This document shows positions 17,101 through 22,723 of a DNA stretch of 23,466 nt, in pieces. Origin of the DNA: JBBRWV01 sp038248985. Its GTDB lineage: Bacteria; Planctomycetota; Phycisphaerae; WQYP01. A program made the translations under genes and the position numbers. How positions within the stretch are numbered: position 1 is the first letter of the stretch; each line of letters begins with the position of its first letter. The DNA is taken from contig JBBRWV010000050.1 of NCBI GenBank assembly GCA_038248985.1, positions 1 through 23,466 of the forward strand. The letters are read 5' to 3'. The notes under the pieces were generated by a model, which did not search any database, was not told the DNA's origin, and saw nothing but the letters and a program-made list of their open reading frames with translations.

Positions 17101-17658
17101 TTGTATAAAGCATGCGTGGGGCTGGGGATGCGTGTAAGCGTCCTTGGTTTGTTCGAGGGTGCCGGTGGCGGGGTTGACGTGCCAGTGGCCCTGGGAGGGG
17201 CCGGTCATACCGTAGGCGAAGTTGAGGCCGGTGTTGAACCATTGGGGGGAGTTGGGGGCGGCCATCTGGGTGATGAGCATGTAGGCCATTTCGTCGTAGA
17301 AGGCTTGGGCGTCATCGGGGGAGTCGAAGTAGTTGTATTGCTTGCCCCAGTGGGTCCAGCAGCCGGCGAGGCGGTGGACGACTTGCTTGACGGACTTTTC
17401 GGGGCCGAATTTGGGTTTGCCGTGGTCGTCGAGGAGGGGCTTGCCGTGGGCGTCGACCTGGGGGACGCCGGCCTTGCGGAAGTATTTGCTAACTACAATA
17501 TCTGTCGCGAGTTGTGACCAATCGGCGGGGATTTCGGCGTCTTTCATTTCGAAGACGACGGTGCCGTCGGTGTGGGAGATTTTGCTGGTCCGTTGTTCCC
17601 ACTTGACGGTGGAGAAGACATCGACGCCGGCATGGGTGAATCGACGGGTAATTTTCAT
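14164..17658 (-). CDS. nrdJ: Adenosylcobalamin-dependent ribonucleotide reductase (class II)
   Basis: Reduces ribonucleotides to deoxyribonucleotides with an adenosylcobalamin-derived radical, so it needs no oxygen. 1164 residues, in the range of the large monomeric NrdJ forms. Motifs in order: NSPQWFNTGLNFAYG, GSGTGTNFSKVRGE, the active-site NPCSE (Asn407-Glu411) and APTGTIGLLMDCDTTG. A duplicated LGYT-KQI/GAPHL module comes next, then FISGAISKTINMP, and a C-terminal zinc-ribbon CTCG...CYKCLNCG. A separate CQTC motif near residue 890 may be redox-active or metal-binding. I start at ATG 17658; the frame extends upstream with a Lys/Arg-rich stretch but only rare start codons. dcd lies directly upstream on the same strand, with NrdR-like boxes in front of the pair. 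Confidence 0.96.
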   Translation of the reverse strand: MKITRRFTHAGVDVFSTVKWEQRTSKISHTDGTVVFEMKDAEIPADWSQLATDIVVSKYFRKAGVPQVDAHGKPLLDDHGKPKFGPEKSVKQVVHRLAGCWTHWGKQYNYFDSPDDAQAFYDEMAYMLITQMAAPNSPQWFNTGLNFAYGMTGPSQGHWHVNPATGTLEQTKDAYTHPQPHACFIQSVDDDLVNEGGIMDLWTREARLFKYGSGTGTNFSKVRGESESLSGGGKSSGLMSFLKIGDRAAGAIKSGGTTRRAAKMVCLNLDHPDIEEFINWKVREEVKVACLVEGIKHLPKEQQELAKRMKLKLDYDFNGEAYATVSGQNSNNSVRVPNKFIKAVEEDGDWSTTSRITGKTHKTMKARDLWGQISYAAWRCADPGVQFDDTINEWHTCPASGRINASNPCSEYMFLDNTACNLASINLIKLFDATTRTFDIDGFKHACRLWTTVLEISVLMAAYPSREIAKLSFDYRTLGLGYANIGTMLMVAGIPYDSETGRAICGAISSIMTGEAYATSAEMAQELGAFAGFEKNRDSMLRVMRNHRAAAYNNEDSYESLTAKPMAIDHSRFNNKHPNHSSLLAAARECWDRAIALGEKHGYRNAQTTVIAPTGTIGLLMDCDTTGVEPDFALVKFKKLSGGGHFKIANQSIEPALKNLGYTQKQIKDILNYVLGHLTFKGAPHLGQDELKAKGFTDEDLVKTEACLPSFFELAFAFSPWTLGEACMQRLGFAKETWQNPKFNLLRALGYTKKQIREANEYICGTQTIEGAPHLREDQYAVFDCANKCGRTGARFIHHLGHIRMMAAAQPFISGAISKTINMPNEVDVADIEEAYMESWRVALKAVALYRDGSKLSQPLNSSADDDTSDDQDVDALKAENATGCQTCGDPSVSHECKTRVETPASASTITATEPIERVVVKIVERPFRRRLADTRASITHKFDIQGHEGYITVGMFDDNTPGEVFITMAKQGSTINGLMDTVATLISLNLQYGVPVDAIVRKFEHMRFEPAGYTQNRDIPMAKSLMDYVARWLGMQFIPGYRLENAPKRESADHGEPIPVAVPVVVVSNNPPTNGHGTGGGREIVREAVSAMIPAGHNGGTSVMLQSHTETIVMESSRQASNQLNEAMSQLMGDAPVCTCGAITVRNGTCYKCLNCGASLGCS

Positions 17659-17949
17659 TTTTCTACGTCCAATTTGGGAGGTTGATATTGGTGTACGTTT
17701 CCGCTTCTTCGCTTCTGTAACTCTAGGAGCCGAGGGCAATTATGTCGACGCATGACCGGGACAAGGTCGGCTTAACCTTGGTTCCGCAGGCCGGTGGATC
17801 CGCTCCGACTGGCCACTCCTAAACTTCCGCCGCACAACACTTTACATCGCTGGACATGCAACTATTTGGCGATGTTTTGTTAACTGGTTTATTTCCTCAA
17901 CAATTCGAGGCGCAACTGGTCCACTGGGGCACGCAAGGGGCGTGCCGAT
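17659..17949. other. Gap between dcd and nrdJ with hairpins
   Basis: 291 bp separates nrdJ from dcd on the same strand. A 7 bp hairpin follows the dcd stop (17928-17946). Another inverted repeat, CAAGGT (17762-17767) with ACCTTG (17775-17780), lies mid-gap. I found no cobalamin riboswitch core (no GCCACTG-like B12 box), no good sigma-70 promoter and no small gene. nrdJ is either read through from dcd or has a promoter I do not recognise. Confidence 0.5.
17928..17946. terminator. Perfect 7 bp hairpin just after dcd
   Basis: GGCACGC (17928-17934) and GCGTGCC (17940-17946) enclose a 5 nt loop. On the - strand the hairpin starts 3 nt past the dcd stop codon. No T tract follows, so it may be a partial attenuator or an mRNA-stabilising element between dcd and nrdJ rather than a full terminator. 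Confidence 0.45.
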
Positions 17950-18504
17950 TTAGTCTACTTTGGGTAATGTCAGGCCAGGTTGATCTTGGTACTTACCAGA
18001 TTTGTCAGCGTAACTGCGGGCACAGGTTTCTTCACCCCGCAGGAAGATGATTTGGGCGATGCCTTCGTTGGCGTAAATCTTGGCGGGCAAGGGAGTTGTG
18101 TTGCTGATTTCAATGGTGACTTTGCCCTTCCATTCGGGCTCCAAGGGGGTGACGTTGACGATGATGCCGCAGCGTGCGTAAGTGCTTTTCCCGACGCAGA
18201 TTGCGAGCATATCGCGGGGGATTTCGAAGTATTCGACGGTTTCGCAGAGGGCGAAGCTGTTGGGGGGGATGAGGATGAAGCCGGTTTCGCTGGCGTCGAG
18301 GTCGACGAAGGATTTGGGGTCGAAGGCTTTGGGGTCGACGATGGAGGAGTTGACGTTGGTGAAGACCTTGAAGGCGGTGCCGACGCGGACGTCGTAGCCG
18401 TAGCTGGTAACGCCGTAACTTATTTTACCAGCACGTTTTCCAGCTTTTTCGAAGGGTTCGATGGTGACTTGTTTTTCGATTTGTGTATCGGAGAGGATGC
18501 CCAT
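17950..18504 (-). CDS. dcd: dCTP deaminase
   Basis: Deaminates dCTP to dUTP, feeding thymidylate synthesis; a trimeric cytosolic enzyme. It shows SYGVTSYGYDVRVG, FKVFTNVNSSIVDP, PPNSFALCETVEYF, GKSTYARCGIIVNVTP and TIEISNTTPLPAKIYANEG. The glutamate in TIEISN is in the position of the catalytic Glu138 of the E. coli enzyme. The wording is notably close to the Chlamydia/Bordetella type. The ATG at 18504 gives 184 residues starting MGILSDTQI, the family norm, but has a poor ribosome site. A GTG at 18615, with GGGAG 9 nt before it, would add a 37-residue Pro/Thr-rich leader and is a real alternative. It is likely the first gene of a dcd-nrdJ unit. Confidence 0.93.
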   Translation of the reverse strand: MGILSDTQIEKQVTIEPFEKAGKRAGKISYGVTSYGYDVRVGTAFKVFTNVNSSIVDPKAFDPKSFVDLDASETGFILIPPNSFALCETVEYFEIPRDMLAICVGKSTYARCGIIVNVTPLEPEWKGKVTIEISNTTPLPAKIYANEGIAQIIFLRGEETCARSYADKSGKYQDQPGLTLPKVD

Positions 18505-18755
18505 ACGTTTGCTCAAGTTTGCGAGGGTTGGAGAAGACTGGTTCAAGAGGTTGAAGGCGTCCGGGCGAGTGGGTGTTGGGGTGGGGTTGGGGGTCGTAAG
18601 TTCAAGTGTGGCCACCGTTTAGGTCTCCCGAGCAGAGCGATTATGGGGGCTCTGGGGTAAGGTTTCACAGAGGCTTGGGCGACGGTGATTGCGGCCGGTG
18701 CCGCGAGAGTCACTTTGGCGGACGTTTCAGGCTCATCCCTGAGCGTTGGGTTCTT

Positions 18756-18783
18756 ACAATACCACTATATCTGGTGGTGTCAA
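18756..18783 (-). promoter_or_regulatory. dcd-nrdJ promoter with the NrdR box as its spacer
   Basis: On the - strand, TTGACA (18783-18778) and TATTGT (18761-18756) form a -35/-10 pair with a 16 nt spacer. The spacer is exactly the NrdR-like box at 18762-18777. Transcription would start near 18749, leaving a leader of about 134 nt to the GTG at 18615, or about 245 nt to the ATG at 18504. Confidence 0.6.
18762..18777. promoter_or_regulatory. NrdR-like box 1
   Basis: CCACTATATCTGGTGG matches the published NrdR box pattern (acaCwAtATaTwGtgt) at 12 of 16 positions. It keeps the CACTATAT core and the GTG arm. NrdR is the ATP/dATP-sensing repressor of ribonucleotide reductase genes. Its sites normally occur as pairs about 31 bp apart, and a second box is found at that spacing. 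Confidence 0.65.
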
Positions 18784-18792
18784 TAATTCTCT

Positions 18793-18808
18793 TCACTAAA
18801 TCTTGACG
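18793..18808. promoter_or_regulatory. NrdR-like box 2
   Basis: TCACTAAATCTTGACG begins exactly 31 bp after box 1. It shares 10 of 12 core positions with it (CACTAAATCTTG against CACTATATCTGG). One arm is degenerate, as is common for the second NrdR site. Confidence 0.55.
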
Positions 18809-18814
18809 GACAAG

Positions 18815-18823
18815 TTATCCACA
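18815..18823 (+). promoter_or_regulatory. Consensus DnaA box
   Basis: TTATCCACA is a perfect 9-mer of the bacterial DnaA consensus. It lies 6 bp from NrdR-like box 2, just upstream of the dcd promoter. DnaA is known to bind at nrdAB in E. coli, so a role in coupling dNTP supply to replication is possible. Only one box is present here, so an origin is not indicated. Confidence 0.5.
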
Positions 18824-18871
18824 GCTTAACCCCATTTCAATTCTAGACTTGTGGCATTTCTATTTTTTGAC

Positions 18872-18885
18872 CACTACAGGTAGTG
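18872..18885. promoter_or_regulatory. Perfect palindrome upstream of mutY
   Basis: CACTAC-AG-GTAGTG is a 6 bp perfect dyad with a 2 bp centre, about 130 bp before mutY. It looks like a dimer-binding operator, but I cannot name the regulator. Confidence 0.35.
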
Positions 18886-19012
18886 AGGGCCCTTTGATGG
18901 CGCGACGGGGTGGTTGGGGTTGAGGAGAGGATTGAGGCAATGGGAGATGGTTGTATCTTCTTTTTTTTCAAGGGGTTAGGGGCGTTTGACAGGGTTGTTA
19001 TACTGGGGCGGT

Positions 19013-20452
19013 ATGGGACCGAAATTAGCGCAACCTAAACACCGTATGTTGCGGTTACAAAAGGACTTACCCCACAACCTATTGGGGTGGTATGACAGCG
19101 CGCGGCGGGAGATGCCGTGGCGGGGGGAAAAGGACCCGTATCGGATCTGGCTGAGCGAAATGATGCTGCAGCAGACCCAAGTGGAAACCGTTAAACCCTA
19201 TTACCACAAGTTCTTAGAGCGTTTTCCGACGGTGGAGGCGCTGGCGGGGGCGGAGCTGCAGGAGGTGCTGGCGACGTGGGCGGGACTGGGGTATTACCGC
19301 CGGGCGAAGCATCTGCATCTTACGGCCCAGCAAGTAGTTAGGGAGTTTGGGGGACGGTTTCCGGAGACCGTGGAGGGGCTGATGGGACTGGCGGGGATCG
19401 GGCGGTACACGGCGGGGGCGGTGGCGTCGATCGCGTTCAATGTGGCGGCACCGGTGCTGGATGGGAACGTGATGCGGGTGCTGGCGCGGGTGCTGGGGTA
19501 TGAGGGGGATGTGGCGCAAACGAAGAATTTGGGGCCGCTGTGGGAGGTGGTGGAGGGGTTGCATGAGGGGCAAAAACAGGGGTCAAAAGTGGGTCAAAAA
19601 CAGGGGCTAAAGGGGGGGCAGACGGGGGGTGGAGGGGGGGGTGAGGGGGGTAAAAGCGAGGGGCGGAGGGGGGGTGTTTGGGGTATGAGGGGGGAGGAAA
19701 TGAGCGGGCGGCATGGGGATTTGAATCAGGCGCTGATGGAGCTGGGGGCGCTGGTATGTACCCCCCCACCGAGCCGGCCGCGGTGCGAAATTTGTCCGCT
19801 TCGCGAATTTTGTGTGGCGGCGCAGGAGGGTCGGCAGATGGAGTTGCCGGTGAAGCGGAAGAAGGGGCAGGTGCGGGAGGTGCGTGGGGTGGCGGTGGTG
19901 ATGGTGAGGAGCGGGAAGAGAAGCGAGGAGCGCCCCTGGAAAATGGCCATGAAAGACACGAAAGACACAAAACGGGGTTTTAGTTTGGAACGAGCGCAGC
20001 AGGAGCAAGGTGCGAGGAGCGGGAAGACGGGGGAGGTGGAGGTGCTGCTGGTGCAGCGAGCGCAAGGGGGGACTTGGGAGGGGATGTGGGAGTTTCCGGT
20101 GGTGGTGGAGAAGACGGGAAGCAAGAATGATGGGGAGGCGGCGAGGGGAGTGGCGGTGGAGTTGGCGGAGCGGTGGGGGTTGGGGGGTGGTCGCGCGAGA
20201 TTGATGGGGCGCGTTGCGCATCAATTGACGCATCGAGTTTATCAACTGGATGTGGTGCGGGTGGAAGTCAGGCGTGACATTGCACGGGGGAACTTCACCA
20301 CGAAGGCACGGAGGCACGAAGAGGTGATGGATGTGGCGGGGCTGGGGGCGGGGTATGTGGGGGCGCGGTGGGTGAGGTGGCCGATGGGGGAGAAGGGGAA
20401 GTTGCCGATGGCGCGATTGGTGGGGAAGGTGGCGGAGGTGGCGGGAGTTTGA
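19013..20452 (+). CDS. mutY: A/G-specific adenine DNA glycosylase with repeat insertions
   Basis: Removes adenine paired with 8-oxoguanine. 479 residues, against about 350 in E. coli. The catalytic Glu49 is in LSEMMLQQTQ, the helix-hairpin-helix is LAGIGRYTAGAVAS, and the active Asp150 is in LDGNVMRVLAR. Four Fe-S cysteines are at about 249, 258, 261 and 267 (C-X8-C-X2-C-X5-C). The C-terminal Nudix-like 8-oxoG-recognition domain shows EVLLVQRAQGG and GMWEFP. The extra length comes from a Gly/Gln/Lys insert (about 186-230) and two short repeat-derived inserts (about 310-322 and 427-438). Third codon positions favour G, unlike the C-ending codons of the left-hand genes. The start could also be TTG 18986 or ATG 19046. 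Confidence 0.9.
   Translation: MGPKLAQPKHRMLRLQKDLPHNLLGWYDSARREMPWRGEKDPYRIWLSEMMLQQTQVETVKPYYHKFLERFPTVEALAGAELQEVLATWAGLGYYRRAKHLHLTAQQVVREFGGRFPETVEGLMGLAGIGRYTAGAVASIAFNVAAPVLDGNVMRVLARVLGYEGDVAQTKNLGPLWEVVEGLHEGQKQGSKVGQKQGLKGGQTGGGGGGEGGKSEGRRGGVWGMRGEEMSGRHGDLNQALMELGALVCTPPPSRPRCEICPLREFCVAAQEGRQMELPVKRKKGQVREVRGVAVVMVRSGKRSEERPWKMAMKDTKDTKRGFSLERAQQEQGARSGKTGEVEVLLVQRAQGGTWEGMWEFPVVVEKTGSKNDGEAARGVAVELAERWGLGGGRARLMGRVAHQLTHRVYQLDVVRVEVRRDIARGNFTTKARRHEEVMDVAGLGAGYVGARWVRWPMGEKGKLPMARLVGKVAEVAGV
19571..19606 (+). repeat. Direct repeat inside mutY
   Basis: CAAAAACAGGGG occurs at 19571-19582 and again at 19595-19606, a period of 24 bp. It encodes GQKQG twice within the low-complexity insert, so the insert can grow or shrink by whole codons. 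Confidence 0.7.
19611..19676 (+). repeat. G-run tract with quadruplex potential inside mutY
   Basis: At least six runs of four or more G, separated by 1-8 nt, lie on the coding strand (including 19611-19617, 19624-19629, 19634-19641 and 19645-19650). This is well beyond the usual G4 motif requirement. The tract encodes a Gly-rich linker. Confidence 0.7.
19951..19972 (+). repeat. GAAAGACAC tandem repeat inside mutY
   Basis: GAAAGACAC occurs twice in a row (19951-19959 and 19960-19968), followed by AAAA. It encodes KDTKDTK in the Nudix-like domain region. It resembles short dispersed A/G/C-rich repeats often seen between genes in planctomycete-type genomes (recollection, not checked). Confidence 0.5.
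20294..20322 (+). repeat. GAAGGCACG-type repeat inside mutY
   Basis: CACCACGAAGGCACGGAGGC and the bases up to 20322 form a run of near-repeated GAAGGCACG/GAGGCACGAAG units encoding FTTKARRHEE. This peptide has no counterpart in ordinary MutY and looks like an intergenic repeat read in frame. Confidence 0.5.
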
Positions 20453-20602
20453 AGAGGGCAGGGGGAGTTTCAAGGTTCAAGTTTTTGCGAGGCGCGAGAG
20501 GTGGTTTGAGAGGGCGAGCGTAGACCCAGGGATTTCAATCTGAGCTTGGGTGGGGAGAGGAGCGCGAGTGGAGTTGGACTTGGTGTGGATACCATTCGCG
20601 TG

Positions 20603-21262
20603 TCAGTTGGGGGTGGGGTGGAGGAGGCGGGTGGATTGGGGGAGTTTTTGGAGGTAGAGGGTGGTGAAGGGGGAGAGACCGGGGAGGCGCGGGGGGGTGA
20701 TGGCGAGGGGTTGGAGGAGGGAAGGGAGGTGGAGGTCATTGCGCCAGCCGAGGCGGCGGCAGAGAGGGTCGATGAGGCGTTCGAGGGTGCGGAGGAAGGG
20801 GTTTGTGCTTTGGAAGTGATTGACGATGACGACTTGGCCGAAGTGGCGGGTGACGCGGAGGGCTTCGTGGAGGCAGCGGTGGGAGTCGGGGACGGTGGCG
20901 AGGACGTGGCTGAGGAAGACGACGTCGAAGGAGTGATCGGGGAAGGGGAGGTGGAGGGCGTCGGCGCGGAGGAGGCGGGTGAGGGCGTGGGGGCGGAGGG
21001 TGCCGGAGTCGAGTTTGGATTGGGCTTTGCGGAGCATGCCGAGGGAGAGGTCGATGCCGGTGAGGTGGACGTCGAGGGGGTAGAAGGGGAGGGAGATGCC
21101 AGTGCCGATGCCGACGTCGAGGGCGTGGTCACCGGGTCGGAAGGGGACGCGAGCGAGGGCGCGGGCGAGGCGTTGGCGGAAGAAGGATTCGGAGAGGTCG
21201 TAGAATTTGCCGTAGAGGTCGTAAATGCGGTGGGAGGCGGGGATGGAAGGGGCAAGGGTCAT
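20603..21262 (-). CDS. Class I SAM methyltransferase, PmtA-like
   Basis: 219-residue S-adenosylmethionine-dependent methyltransferase. The start at 21262 follows AAGGAG (21274-21269) at 6 nt. The SAM-binding motif I is DVGIGTGIS (from Asp49), motif II is LTGIDLS, and motif IV is FDVVFLSHVLATVPD. The phrases GIGTGISLPFY, VVIVNHF, and an LER...LGWRNDL tail resemble PmtA, the phosphatidylethanolamine N-methyltransferase that makes phosphatidylcholine. A UbiE-type methyltransferase is the main alternative. It is not linked to other lipid genes. It converges on mutY with a 150 nt gap in which I see nothing specific. Confidence 0.8.
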   Translation of the reverse strand: MTLAPSIPASHRIYDLYGKFYDLSESFFRQRLARALARVPFRPGDHALDVGIGTGISLPFYPLDVHLTGIDLSLGMLRKAQSKLDSGTLRPHALTRLLRADALHLPFPDHSFDVVFLSHVLATVPDSHRCLHEALRVTRHFGQVVIVNHFQSTNPFLRTLERLIDPLCRRLGWRNDLHLPSLLQPLAITPPRLPGLSPFTTLYLQKLPQSTRLLHPTPN

Positions 21263-21372
21263 GGCATTCTCCTTTGCGTGATATTTGCTAGTGGGGAGAG
21301 GATGCAAGATTTATGCCGGGGGTGATATGCGACAGGTTGGCGTAGGGGGGTGGTGAACAGTGGGAATGGCAC

Positions 21373-21393
21373 GACAGACAGACAGACAGACAG
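21373..21393. repeat. GACA tetranucleotide microsatellite (five units)
   Basis: Five perfect GACA units followed by G lie between the histidine phosphatase stop (21409) and the methyltransferase start (21262). On the - strand it reads TGTC repeated, about 110 bp upstream of the methyltransferase ATG. Slippage could alter the spacing of a promoter there. Confidence 0.75.
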
Positions 21394-21408
21394 GGGGAGG
21401 GGCGTCGG

Positions 21409-22134
21409 CTAGAAGTAGTTGGTTTTGATACCGGCGGGTTGGATGGGGAGGTTGGCTTCGTAGAGGTGGGAGGTGTCGCCGAGGCCGAGGACGCGGGGGA
21501 CGGCGAATTGGGGGGAGCGTTCGTCGAAGAGGATGGTGGTGACGGAGGAGGCGGGGAGCCAGAAGGAGGACCAGGTGAGGGTGAGGGGGAGGCCGAGGAG
21601 GTGGGAGAGCCAGGTGAGTCCGAAGCCGAGGTGGCAGAAGAGGGCGATTTTTTGGCGGTGGGGCTGGACGATGCGGTAGATATGGGTGCCGGGGTTGCGG
21701 GCGTAGCCGAGGCGGGAGAGGAATTCGTCGGAGTGGATTTGCATTTGTTCGTAGGCTTCGCGGAAGGTGGGGTCGTGGAAGGGGGCGCGGGTGTGCCAGT
21801 CATCATGGTTGGGGAGGGGGTATTTTTGTCGGACGACTTCGCCGGGGACATCCCAGGCGGCCATTTTACCGTCGCGTGCGCCCCAGTGTTCGGGTGCGTC
21901 TTGGATGGTGAGTCCGAGTTCGGCGGTCCAGGGTTCGATGGTGTGGGGCATGTGGAGTGCGTCAGCGGTGTATTGCATGGTGTGCAGGGCGCGGCCGAGG
22001 GGGGAGACGTAGATGCGATCGAGGCCGAGGCGGGCGAGGCGTTTGGCGAGGGCCTGGGCTTCGAGGTGGCCTTCTGGGGTGATGGTGTTGTTGGGGTAAT
22101 CAGGGTGGGCATGACGGATGAGGTAGATGCGCAT
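21409..22134 (-). CDS. Histidine phosphatase family protein
   Basis: 241-residue cytosolic phosphatase of the phosphoglycerate-mutase-like superfamily. The N-terminal LIRHAHPDY carries the phospho-accepting His8 after Arg7 (RHA in place of RHG). SPLGRALHT supplies the second Arg, and FCHLGFG the second catalytic His. The region between (PNHDDWHTRAPFHDP) is a family-variable cap. The substrate cannot be named; alpha-ribazole phosphatase and sugar phosphatases are possibilities. The ATG at 22134 follows GGAG at 6 nt. It is on the same strand as the methyltransferase, 146 bp apart. Confidence 0.88.
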   Translation of the reverse strand: MRIYLIRHAHPDYPNNTITPEGHLEAQALAKRLARLGLDRIYVSPLGRALHTMQYTADALHMPHTIEPWTAELGLTIQDAPEHWGARDGKMAAWDVPGEVVRQKYPLPNHDDWHTRAPFHDPTFREAYEQMQIHSDEFLSRLGYARNPGTHIYRIVQPHRQKIALFCHLGFGLTWLSHLLGLPLTLTWSSFWLPASSVTTILFDERSPQFAVPRVLGLGDTSHLYEANLPIQPAGIKTNYF

Positions 22135-22193
22135 GGGGGCTCCGAGAGGTCAGGGATCAGACGGTCAGATATACGGGATCAGAGGGGGAGTTG

Positions 22194-22691
22194 CTAGGGG
22201 AGGAGTTGCCAGAGGAGGAGGGCGACGAACATGATGCCGAAGGGGATGGCGAGGAGAGCGAGGATGAGGGCGGCGTGGGCGAGGGTGCGTCCGGCGAGGG
22301 GGATTTCGGCGCGTTGTTTTTCATGGAGGATGCGGCGGGCTTTGAGGGCGAGGGGGAAAGCGATGAGGGCGGGGAGGAGGGGGCAGAGGAAGAAGGCGGA
22401 GAGGGCGAGGACGAAGGCGATGAGGGCGTGGCTGGAGAGGGGGATGTGGGGTGAGGGGTCGGGGACGTGGGTGGGTTGGGGGATGTAGCGTGTGGCGGCG
22501 AAGGCGGGGGCGAAGAGGGGGTGGTCGGTGAGGGGGATGAAAGCGGGGGGAGTGGACGGGGAGGGAGTAACGGGGGAGATGGACATGGAGGGGAGGATGC
22601 GGCCTTCGCGGATCCACTGGAGGATGTGGTCGGGGGATGCGGGGCCGTAGAGGGAGCCGTCAGCGGCGCGGAGGGTGTAGAGGGCGGGCAT
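22194..22691 (-). CDS. GYF_2 domain membrane protein (copy 1)
   Basis: 165-residue protein with an N-terminal GYF_2 (DUF4339) domain, about residues 3-45: LYTLRAADGSLYGPAS, ILQWIREGRI. A proline-rich linker (about 45-85) follows, then two hydrophobic helices with a KARRILHEKQR loop, as in DUF4190 proteins. GYF-type domains bind proline-rich peptides; the biological role of this group is unknown. The ATG at 22691 begins at the domain, whereas a TTG at 22727 would overlap the neighbour. It lies 32 nt downstream of a paralogue on the same strand. Confidence 0.75.
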   Translation of the reverse strand: MPALYTLRAADGSLYGPASPDHILQWIREGRILPSMSISPVTPSPSTPPAFIPLTDHPLFAPAFAATRYIPQPTHVPDPSPHIPLSSHALIAFVLALSAFFLCPLLPALIAFPLALKARRILHEKQRAEIPLAGRTLAHAALILALLAIPFGIMFVALLLWQLLP

Positions 22692-22723
22692 AACAGAACC
22701 CAGGGGAGTGGGGGGAAGGGGGA

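Larger units (their letters stand above)
18505..19012. other. Divergent regulatory region between dcd and mutY
   Basis: About 500 bp (about 400 if dcd starts at GTG 18615). It contains the dcd promoter with two NrdR-like boxes, a DnaA box, and an AT-rich patch at 18780-18870. It also has hairpins in the dcd leader: GCGGC/GCCGC at 18691-18704 flanked by GTGA/TCAC, and GCTCA/TGAGC at 18731-18744. A palindrome, CACTAC-AG-GTAGTG, lies at 18872-18885. I saw no gene and no known riboswitch. Confidence 0.6.

Noticed and set aside
16474..17517. 347-codon open frame on the + strand
   Set aside because: It is antisense to the conserved N-terminal half of nrdJ and is Gly/Ala/Val-rich without recognisable domains.
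18711..18748. Hammerhead-like core (GATGAG ... GAAAC) in the dcd leader
   Set aside because: The required CUGANGA core is not matched (the sequence reads GGGATGA) and stem III with a cleavage site cannot be formed.
17659..18750. Cobalamin riboswitch expected before a B12-dependent nrdJ/dcd
   Set aside because: I looked for the B12 box (GCCACTG-type) and the surrounding AdoCbl-aptamer landmarks on the - strand of the gap and leader. I found only generic hairpins. A covariance-model search could overturn this.
18780..18870. Replication origin, suggested by a DnaA box, AT-rich patch and skew change
   Set aside because: Only one DnaA box is present, no box cluster or dnaA/dnaN/parAB neighbour is seen, and the skew switch lies about 3 kb away inside nrdJ.
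21371..21393. Possible CRISPR-like or transposon end signal at the GACA run
   Set aside because: It is a simple tetranucleotide repeat without spacers, inverted ends or a transposase.
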